This document shows, one piece after another, positions 48,121 to 58,028 of a stretch of DNA of 64,000 nt. The position numbers and the translations under genes were made by a program. The stretch comes from Magnolia sinica (lineage: Eukaryota > Streptophyta > Magnoliopsida > Magnoliales > Magnoliaceae), in NCBI RefSeq assembly GCF_029962835.1, contig NC_080577.1, positions 26,394,501 to 26,458,500 on the forward strand, given 5' to 3'. Each line of letters opens with the position of its first letter. Positions within the stretch are counted from its first letter, which is position 1. The notes under the pieces are model-generated. The model was not told the DNA's origin. It saw nothing but the letters and a program-made list of their open reading frames with translations, and ran no database searches.

Positions 48121-49412
48121 TTAGTTCATGGTCCACTCTTGTCTGGCTGAAGACGTTAAACTTAGCACTCCTGGGAGGCCACCCAGTTTTTCATTCAATT
48201 TCACTTTCCTAGTTAGTTAGTTCAATGTTTATGGGTAGCATTACTGCAAACCCTCACGAGACTACAACTCGTCCACTAGGGGCAACCTAGGGGTTTAAAG
48301 GCTTGTTGCATACGCTAAATGCAATCGAGAGCACCTGCGAAAGTGGTATAGATAGGATTTTCTTTTTGCGTTTTTATCATTTTGCTTTTGTTGATTTCTC
48401 TCTTATGCTGACTCGCTCTTACATTTTTTTTTTTTGAAATGCCTCTAGATTCTTTCATACATGTACTATTTGTCCATCACTCGTCTTTTATTTTCGTTGT
48501 CCCATATGCATTTCATGCTTATTTCTTTTCCATTGAGGACAATGTAGATTTTAAGTTGGGGGTGGGCGATTAGACTACCTGCGATCAGGTTACCTCATCA
48601 GTATTTCTTGGTCTTGAGCACAAATTGTGAAAATTTTTAACTTTTTCTGGAATTTCTTGTGCATTTGAAGTGATTGTGAAAGATAAGGGTGATTTTAACA
48701 TTGTAAGGTACAGAATGTCGATAATAACTCTTGGATTCAGCTATCCGTTAGATTTCACAGTTAAGTTTAAATTGTTAACCCATGATTAGAACTTTTAAAC
48801 ATTGATTGAGTCATGATCTCACATATCACATCTCGGTTGCACATTAAGGTTCCGTTTCAACATTAAATGATTAACTTGGTAATCACTAAGCATGAAAGAA
48901 ACCAGCCTAAAATTTTTAGCTTCGGTCTATAACTAAGAATTGAGAGAAAGCGTAAGTCATATAATCTTCACCATCGGTGTGCTCACTATAGGTGAGGATT
49001 TGCTTCCCGTCCTTGGCGTTATTTTTAATGGAAAAAAATCAAAGGCTGATAGAATGAAAAGTTAATCTGTAAGGCAAGTGTTGGTTTCAGTTGTCATGCA
49101 TTCCGTTGTTAATTACCAATGATATCATGAAATTGACAATTGGATCTCTTAATGATAGTAAGCCGAGATTACACTATACGCTCGTGGAACTCAATGTTTA
49201 GAATATTCTAATTAATGGATTAATATTTTGAAATTGATTATGAAGTTTATCGTGAGCTTGATTCCAGAAAGGAAAAAATTCTGTGCACCGTTCATGAATC
49301 TTAAGAATTCTCGCGCCTCGACGATCTGTTCACAAGTCATTCGGGTTCACAGGAATTGTCAAGTATTTCTGAAATTATTTTTCGCATGTTTTGCTCGGGA
49401 CTAGCAAAATGC
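48121..49412 (+). mobile_element. Athila 3' non-coding region
   Basis: It holds two boxes familiar from Athila-type elements after integrase: GACGTTAAACTTAGCACTCC then TGGGAGGCCACCC (about 48152-48186), and ATTGAGGACAATG followed by a TTAAGTTGGGGGTGGG purine run (about 48533-48569). No envelope-like open frame is seen in these 1.3 kb. Confidence 0.75.
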
Positions 49413-49423
49413 TGGTTGGGGGT
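49413..49423 (+). promoter_or_regulatory. Polypurine tract of Athila
   Basis: TGGTTGGGGGT lies directly before the 3' LTR start TGTGATGAGGG. A second G-rich run (about 48558-48566) could be an internal tract. Confidence 0.75.
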
Positions 49424-51427
49424 TGTGATGAGGGTCGAATATTGCATATCAGACCCTAATTATTGCCTAATTTTACGTACATGATATCGTTTAACGGAAT
49501 ATTTTAATTATATTTTTGTTACAGGATGAAATCAGGAGCGTTAATGGAAAAAGAGTATTACAAGCATGAATTTGACACTCTGAAGTCACCAGAGCAAGGG
49601 ACGCACTCCAGGGAACTAAGACTGAAGAATTTACATGCCAGGGACCCATGGAAATCAAGCCGTTCACGTTAAAAAGGCCCGAAAATGGTCCAAAATGCAA
49701 GATCACATGGTTTCTGCCATCCGATTGACTCGAAACTTCATACATGACCTGGAGGCCATAAATAAACCGTACATATTAAATTTCAACCATTGGATATCTC
49801 GAGAAGTGGGCCAACGGACAGATCAGCCCATTAATCTTCAATTTTAGGCCCACCTACAATCTGGATATACTTCAAAGTTGACTTAGACGGTTTAAATAAG
49901 ATGAGCAATAGGATGGACGGATTGGATTTCTCGAAAGCATCACAGTGGACCCATATCTATAGCGTGTGTACATAGTGCACATGTGCACTGCCTGAGCACC
50001 GAACGAACTTAAGTCGGTCAGCGCTGCTGACCCGACTCCCTTTTCAAAAATGGAAATTTTCGTTTCAGCGCTGCGTAACGGACTGAAGATCCGTTTTTAC
50101 GGACCGCTATGGGCCCCACCGGTAGCACGTACGTTTAATCTAAACCGTTCATCGTGTAGAAGGGTTTAATATCTACAAAACCATGTTTACAGTTTGTGCC
50201 CATACGTGCACACGTGTGAGCTACAGAGGTCACAAGCGGGCTGCCCTATAACGTTCAAAAAGATCTCAGCATGATTCCTTCTCTGGGCCGCGTCCACGCA
50301 AATTCAAAACCACCCATATGCGGTCGAAATCTCGTCCTGAATCCAATGTACGGGGTGGATTTTCCCGAAAATTCTTATGTGGGGCCCACCGAGCATCACA
50401 GCGCAGTCAGCCGCGTACCCTGTTTTAGCGCCCGGACGCTGTCCGACTGTTGCAGCGGTTGTGGCCCACCATTCTCGATCAGATGGAAGATCTGATCCGT
50501 CCATCATGAAGATGACTTGAAAACGTCCTAAGGGACGGTATTTACTTGGTATCTAAGCAAGGAAAAAGGGGGCTGTTTTGCATCCGAACTCGGCAGCGAA
50601 AGGGAGTCCGCACGCGGCTGTTGCTGCGACAGCGTTTCCACCGCCTACACTGCTATAAGAAAGAGGAAAGAGAGCTCGTTTTGGGGAGAGCCAGGGAATA
50701 GATCCAGAGAAGAGAAAAGAGAAGAAAAGAGAAGAAGAGAGAGAGAGATGTTTTCCTTACATCAATTTTATTTTTCTTTCTTTTTATTTGAATTCATGGA
50801 TTGCTAATCTTCTAGCTAGGGCTGAGATGAAGCCCCTAATTTGAATGACTCTTGTAAGTGTTGATTTCATCTGAATTTGATTAGTTTGTTTCTTTCTCTA
50901 CTGTGTTTAACTGAAATATCCGTACTCCTCCATTCTAAGAGCTCAACCAAAGTCTAGTTATGGATGTTGTTTGGATTACTATTCTAGGTGCTTGTGTCTG
51001 ACCATGAACAGGTTCCTATAGAGGAAGAAACAGGAATCTACATCTCTTCATGCCTGACCATGGATGGAAAGATGTGATCCATATGCTTTAAGGAATTATA
51101 CATTCTGTGTGCCCGACCAAGGACATAGAGTGCACTTTATTTATTTTGATATCAATCTGGATTAGGGTGAATCAACAGATAAAACAAGGTTTATGATAAT
51201 TAGGGGTGGATTCGAAAGTCCTCGTCTTCTCCTTGATTGACTTTTTCTCATTATTCTCGGTTATTTTTCCATTGATTTTTATTTAGTTTACTCAATTTCT
51301 ATCTCAAATATTTGTTGGATTAGTTAAGAAGAGTCTTTAATTTTGAATTGTGACAACCAGTCCTTGTGGGAACGATCTCGTAATACGTACCATATCTACA
51401 TCTGATTTGTATACTTGCGAGTTTAAA
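49424..51427 (+). mobile_element. Athila 3' LTR
   Basis: Repeats the 5' LTR from TGTGATGAGGG. The shared sequence ends at GAGTTTAAA (51427), where the Tekay-like LTR text resumes. It includes a GTCAGC-GCT-GCTGAC hairpin near 50018-50032 not present in the partner, and the alternative patch at 50404-50453. Confidence 0.9.
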
Positions 51428-53443
51428 GTACGGACTTTAAGTGTATAGGTTATGGTTTTCAAGGCTTTCAATGCCACTTAATGATTTATTCTTGTTATGG
51501 ATGAGATTTCACATGCCAAATGTTATGTTTATGTTGCGTTCACTGATATGCATGTATTATATTGAGATTTGTGTATTCTATGTGTATGTATAAAGTACCG
51601 TATACGTATAAAATATGCACTTATGTTTGCCATGATTATTTGTCATGTATGTGTGCTAGATGTATGTGCGACAACTCCTTGGTGAAAGGAATTGTCCAAA
51701 TGCTTGTATTTCAACATGCGTCATGTGTGTTGTTTTATGTATTCTAAGTGTTTGTAGAAATGTCTGAATGATCTAAAGTGTAACTCATTACACTAGTTGC
51801 GGGCGTTGAGAAGTGATTCTCAACACTCCTATTGATGTGTATGATTTCCTCCATGTCAGTTACATTCCTTGTTATTTAATTTCAAGCATTGCTTATGCTT
51901 TCATTTATGTTAAGTTGATACTCTTCAAATGCTTGCGTACTACATGATTTGAGTTATTGCTCGATTACTATTTTACATTCAATACGAATATCTGTTGTAG
52001 TATAATATGTGTGGGACTATGATTAGTCCAGGAAATCGGTAATCGGCCTTAAGTTCGTGGTTGAGGTTGCTTTCGCCACGTAGGACGTATTAGACGAACC
52101 CGAGTCGTTGTCGGCAGTGGTTTGGCCACGCGGAGTGTTTGCGCACTCTATGTCATTCAACCCAACGTGCGCTCGTGCTAGTCGAGTTCGTCAAGTAACC
52201 CGATTGTCCGATGTATGTTCACCATGTATGGACGCTATTGTTTGAATCTAGGGTACCGAACTTACCAGTGAAATCCTATTAACCATGGTACCTTGATCCG
52301 CTAAGACTCATGAGCCGGACATGGTGGTATGGGACACCGTGGTCGAGCTGTCGGCCTACGCTGGGGTGACGAGCCTCCCCGTAGTGACCAGTGAGCAACC
52401 AAACTCGTGAGCCAATTATGGTAGTATGGGACACTATATTCGCGTTGTCGGCCTACATTGATTGGTGACGAGCCCTTTATAGTGACCTCAAGCATGCCTG
52501 GTTACTGCATTGAGGTGACGAGGCTTGGTGTAATAACGAAGGTATGATAGGCGTGCATTGATTGGTGACGAGCCCTTTGCAACGACCTACAACCATATGA
52601 TCGTATGAGATGTCTAGGATTGACGACCCTAGAATGGATCACTGTTTGGATGGTGATATGAGGAAGGTATCTTAGCTTCCCAATCCTGTTGTATGAAAAG
52701 GACTAATAACAACTTGGTAATCATATTCATGCACCACATTTGCATGTGTTTTGTAGATGTGGCGCACTTTGAGGTGGTGTCATGCGTAACGTAAGATGAA
52801 GATGTTGAGGGTGTATGCATGAGGGCACGCATCATTTTACATACATCCTTGCATTAACAAGAGTACTTAGGACTTGTTTAATTGTTCTGCTTTATCATTA
52901 CTGCTTGATTGAACTGATAACATGTTAACCTGTGCTTTATTGTTCCACTGAGTTGATCATTCACTCCCACGTTCTGGGGCAGTGTTAAACACCCACCAGA
53001 CTCTGTCTTAGGTTCTGATGTTGCAGATGTTGATGCGACTTCTGAGGCAGAGCGGGAGATGGATGATGATGAGGCTGCTTTCTCGTATATGCAGTTTTCA
53101 GACGGGTTTTAGCGAGCTTGTTCTGATGCGCAGGACTCTGGGATTATTTTTGAGATTTAAATGATGTAATCTTGATACTTGTAATTTTGATAATAACACT
53201 TTCATCACGACCTGGTTTGTATATGTACTTCAGGGATTTACACTTGTACACATATTTTTCTATAAGTCTTCCGCTTGCTTTATTCACTTATTCCTGAATT
53301 ATATCTGTGTTTTGGCTTAATCTATTCCATGTTTTATGCACTAATACAATCAACATACATCAGTCATTAAATATGTTGCATAAGTGATGTTTTGGAACTC
53401 GGGAGCTGAGTTATGCTCGACCCCCGAATTTCAGGGTGTTACA
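51428..53443 (+). mobile_element. Tekay-like 3' LTR, right part
   Basis: Resumes at GTACGGACTTTAAGTG, re-covering about 22-25 bp also present left of Athila. It then follows the 5' LTR (29887-31895) to the end AGGGTGTTACA. Confidence 0.9.
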
Positions 53444-53777
53444 ATATGTATCACATTAGGCCTCACTCATGGGCCGCTTTTCAATTTCGCTCATAAGCTT
53501 ACAGTAGTCATCTCATCAATGATATTGCAAATGATTTCATCGGCTAAGCACAATTGGATTGTGCTAATCACCCTATGATCAACTTCATTCCAATCATCTT
53601 CCTTCAAATATATCGGATGATGCACTTTCCCACGAAATGCACGTTGTAGCTGTTGTTGAAATAGGAGGACTTTCATCTTTAACCTCCATAGTTTAAAGTT
53701 GTTTTTTACCTTGAAGTTCTCTATCTCGAACTTCACATTCGATCCCCTCGATGCAATATTTCAATATTCAAGCTAAT
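53444..53777 (-). mobile_element. Copia fossil: gag N-terminal part
   Basis: Minus-strand text KFEIENFKVKNNFKLWRLKM, then VLLFQQQLQRAF, is the start of Tork-type Copia gag (family: KFDIEKFDGKNDFGLWRIKM). Text near ADEIICNIIDEMTTVSL matches the same domain further in. The rest of gag lies left of the Tekay-like element, at about 28800 and below, so that element landed within gag. Broken fossil. Confidence 0.8.
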
Positions 53778-53934
53778 TGTAACGCCTTGGAAATATGCGA
53801 TTAATCAAATTTAAATGCGCAGTCTGTAATTTTCTAGAACATGAAGCATAACCACACATATCTACTGAAATGAAATATCAAATATATATAGGTCCAAAAG
53901 AATGTAAACGGGCCACACAAGGTATCGCCCAATA
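53759..53934. repeat. 176-bp direct repeat, left copy
   Basis: Identical at all positions I compared to 57853-58028. It comprises 19 bp of Copia sequence (TTTCAATATTCAAGCTAAT) plus the first 157 bp, in plus-strand order, of the minus-strand solo LTR (TGTAACGCC onward). Confidence 0.95.
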
Positions 53935-54829
53935 TCCGACGTCTGCGTGCAATCCTAAGCCGAGACCTGTATGCCAAAGTCGGCTCGAACCGAAACCTAT
54001 ATCTTGGCGACTGCGCCGTCGTCGCGATTCCAATGCCGCGACTCGCGCACCAAACCGATACCCAGGCTAGAAGATGTCGATCTGCGTTTATTTTGAAGAA
54101 ACGCCGCGCGTTGCGAATCTCGATGAAATCTCTACGATATGTCCCATCAATCAATGTCAAGTACAAGCCTTACCCCAAGTACAATAACACATCCCTCTTT
54201 TTTCAAAAGTCCACTCTCTTTCCATCTCACCATTCCTCTTTTTCCAAATTTCAACCACAACCATACCACTTTTACAAAATTTTCAACCCAACCCATACCC
54301 TTCCTTTCATCACCCATCACTCTATCACCTCTTATCACCCATCACTTCTTTCTCTCCCTCATTTCTTACAAGCAACAAATTTCACACGTCCAAGCCTCTC
54401 CAACTCTTCCCAAAAGCCAAGTGTGGCCCACCCTCTCATCTCTCATCCACACCATCAATCTTCCATCAACCTCCATCAAAAGGTAAGCTAAGGAGCATTG
54501 GAGTCTAAGGGACAAGAAGAAGGAAGATGAGGTAGGTGATCTACCGTTGTTTCCAATTTTAAGGGCCACTTGTTGTGGGACCCACTTGATGTATGTGTTG
54601 TATCAATGGAGGGCCCATAATGGCGGGGTCCCTCCTCTCTATCACCGTATATCTCTCTTTCACTCTTTCTTTCCTCTCCCTAGAATGAAGTGGGCCCCAC
54701 CAAATCATGTTAAATCTACTCCATTCATCAATGGTGTGGCCCACCACATCTTAGGTGAAATCCATCGTCCATTTTGGGATAGTGGAAAGTTCCACATGTT
54801 ATATGGTATATTATATTTATTTTTATATT

Positions 54830-54834
<5 letters not shown>

Positions 54835-54866
<32 letters not shown>
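54835..54866. repeat. (AT)n microsatellite
   Basis: About 15 uninterrupted AT units inside the LTR-like insert. Confidence 0.9.
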
Positions 54867-54870
<4 letters not shown>

Positions 54871-55974
54871 CATGGTGGTGGGCCATGTACATGTGGGACC
54901 CACCATGGTGTTCTTGTGTTTATCCAGCGTCCAGGGACATTGGACGTGTAACCGTGGGAGTGAGAGGCTAACATGGAGTGTGTACATTGACGTGGGTGTG
55001 TAAAAGAAAAAAAGAAAAAAAAGGAAGGTTGCTTTTGGGTGGACTGCTTATGTAGGCCCCACCTTGATATATGAATCCAATCCACGTCGTCCATTCCATT
55101 CCTCACATGTTTTTAGGCGTTGAGCAGAAATTTGAGGCTAATCCGATTCTCAGGCGGGCCATACCATAAGAAATAGTAGTGTATACCATTAAAACACACC
55201 TTGAAGCTTCTATTCACCCAAAACGGGGCGCATATTGGACTCTTTTGGTCGGTCTTGGACCAAAGAATCCAATGGCTGGTGTGGATCTTGCTGATGCGGG
55301 CCCCGTCTATGAAAAACCGCAGAAAAACAATTTTTTTCAAAAAAAAAAAAAACAAGCACAACAGCAGCAGCGCTGCTGCTACTGACAGAAGCGCAGGCAG
55401 CGCCTACGCTAGCCGCTGGCGGATGACCGGCTGGGCCTCACGGCTCCAGCTGTGGGCCCCCACCGTGAGGCGTTTCGACCATCAACACCATGCATTTGAT
55501 GGGTCCCTTCGAACCAGGTGACCACCCCAAAGATCAGCCGTATACGGAAATCCGGTTGGCCACACCATTAAAAAACATGTGAAGACATGCTGAAACATAT
55601 AAAATCAGTTGGTGGGGCCTACTTGAAATTTGGATGCCGTTGAAAATTGGTCTGAACCCTCAGCCAAGTGGGACACACATAATGGGTGCTGGACTGTTAG
55701 CCAGATGGGACCCACATAATGGATGGGCTGGATTCGTGAACCACACTTCGGTGGGCCCCACATCCACCGTCCACATGACCTTTTAAAAAGGTTGGACGTA
55801 AATAAACATCACCGTGGGCTCCCTGGCCGTGTAAACAGCTTGGGTGGAGAGTAAACATTGCAGTGGGCCCCAGTCCAGTGGACCCTACCCCAGGTCCACG
55901 TGACCCTTTGAACGGTTGGGTAGCAAATATATATTCCAGTGGGCCCTACCTTGGTCCACGTGGTTTTATGAACA

Positions 55975-56145
55975 GTTAGGTGGAAAATAAACATTATGTT
56001 GGGTGGAAAATAAACATTATGTTGGGCCCTAAGTTGGGTGGGAAATAAACATTATGTTGGGCCCTAAGTTGGGTGGAAAATAAACATTATGTTGGGCCCT
56101 AAGTTAGGTGGAAAATAAACATTATGTTGGGCCATAGGCTGGGTG
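55975..56145. repeat. 35-bp tandem repeat, about 4.5 copies
   Basis: Units of GTTGGGTGGAAAATAAACAT followed by TATGTTGGGCCCTAA are repeated with few changes. The first unit is shortened by one GTTGGGCCCTAA segment. Non-coding. Confidence 0.9.
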
Positions 56146-57852
56146 GAATTAGAACCCACTTATGTATGTATTGTAATCCATACCCTCCATTAGTGTGGGC
56201 TCCATCATGATGCATGTGTTTCATCCAACCGTCCAACCATTTTGTGATTTGTATAGGGCGCATATTATGAGGCCCATTGTGAAGTATGTAAGACTCATGT
56301 GTTGAGGCCCATCTTAATGTATTTGTAGCCGCCCACTAAGACCCACTTGAGATTTATGAGCCAATGGTTTGAGGCCCATTTGATGTATTTAGGCCCTTGG
56401 GTCGAGGCCCAACAAGATCTATATAAGGCCCATTACAACGTGATTCTACCATGGTTCATGTGTTGACTATGGTAGTGGGTCATGCCTTGGGAACAATGTT
56501 GGTTTGATGTCCACATTGTAAGTACAATGTTGGTTAAATGTCCGCATTGTCACTCTCCCTAAGGCCCATTAATAGGCTCATACTTGTAGTAAGTAAGCCG
56601 TCTAGGCCCAACTCCGTTATACATAGAGCCCATCTCTTTATACGTGTTTAGTATAGATCCATGATTCATGATCATTCGCATCATATGTATGCTTGATGTG
56701 AGGAGTGACCAATCATAGCATATGCCTTCGGGCGGACTGATTATGGGCTCCCTGATAGGTGGAGTTGCCCCATATAAGTGCATGGTACACGCAGGACTGT
56801 TGCATGACTGATAGTGTGACTTATGCACTTGCATTTGTGTGATTGAAGTTACTGTATGCCTTAGCAACATCAGGGCCATAGCCTCCACAAACACATCGTG
56901 GATGGAAGGATTGGATACCGAAAATATTTAGTTCTAGCATACGGGCGCCATAGATGTCCCTGGGTGAAAATTCCTAAACCCGATGGTATCAGAAGATGAC
57001 TCCAACGTTGAGACCGAGTAGATACATGAGCGCGCGAGGGCCGTATACCAGTAGGCCGCGTCTCCTACTGTGTCGTGGTCTGTTGGAAAGGAGTGTGACC
57101 TTATCCACCTGAGTGAGGGGGCAATTTCTAGGTTGAGTTTGATCAACTTGAGGAATCGGTCCACTATCGACGAGCTAGGCTCGATATTGGCAGGCGGATA
57201 GTGAGGTCTCTTCTACTCTCCCAGTTGTGCGTCCGAATAGGGGGGGCAAGCTGGCGTAGAGCGTACTGGACCCCGGTGATTATCCAGAATGAGAACTGTA
57301 CTGATATATAATGAGGATTGGCATGCTTGAGGATGAGGATTGGCATGCATGAGTTGCATTTCGTATCGCATGGCCTTGATATGGCCGACAACATTCATGT
57401 CTTGTACCGCATAGCCTTGGTACGACTAATTGCATTTATGTACTCGTCAGAATGATTCCACATTACCTTAACATTGCATTCCTGAGCACGCTCATATTGC
57501 GCACACACTTACACCACCCTCTAAGCTTTCTATAAGCTTATGCACAATTGATGGGTGCAGGTGATGCCATGTCGCAGCCGTGGCGTAGCAGCAGCAGGAG
57601 TGTGCGGTCGAGCCTTTAGAGTTTTTGTTACTCGCATTATCTTGTATTTTCCCTTCAAACGCATTGTACTTAAAAGTTTTTTATCATAGTGGATTTTGTG
57701 TTGGTGTTCTTGTGGTTATTGTTTGTGAGTTATGCTTATGATTATGCTCATTATGTATTAGACTGATGATTATAAATCCTCTTTGTAATATCCCAGGATC
57801 GGAACCTAGTGTATGGGTGCTGGGAGCCAAGAATGGGGTACTACAGAGGTTG

Positions 57853-58028
57853 TTTCAATATTCAAGCTAATTGTAACGCCTTGGAAATATGCGATTAATC
57901 AAATTTAAATGCGCAGTCTGTAATTTTCTAGAACATGAAGCATAACCACACATATCTACTGAAATGAAATATCAAATATATATAGGTCCAAAAGAATGTA
58001 AACGGGCCACACAAGGTATCGCCCAATA
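57853..58028. repeat. 176-bp direct repeat, right copy
   Basis: Second copy of 53759-53934. From here the solo LTR continues uninterrupted to 60869. Confidence 0.95.

Larger units (their letters stand above)
53935..57852 (+). mobile_element. LTR-like 3.9-kb insert, Gypsy-type, probably a solo LTR
   Basis: No gag or pol remnant is present. The first 550 bp lead into a pyrimidine-rich leader and a CAAAAGGTAAGC donor-like word near 54478, as in the leaders of the other Gypsy LTRs here. The last part ends GGGTACTACA (57845), which resembles an LTR 3' end. TGTAATATCCCAGG near 57784 is a second LTR-start-like word. The start at 53935 is not a clean TG. It carries a 35-bp tandem repeat and an AT microsatellite. 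Lineage unknown. Confidence 0.45.

Noticed and set aside
48121-49412. Envelope-like gene of Athila
   Set aside because: No open frame of useful length, and no membrane-type or signal-like segment, is visible between integrase and the 3' LTR.
28816-53448. Target duplication of the Tekay-like element
   Set aside because: CCTGT on the left and ATATG on the right do not match, and the Copia gag text does not continue seamlessly, so no duplication can be claimed.
54033-54491. 152-residue plus-strand open frame rich in Ser, Pro, His and Phe
   Set aside because: It lies in the pyrimidine-rich leader of an LTR-like insert. The composition explains the lack of stops, and no homologous domain is recognised.
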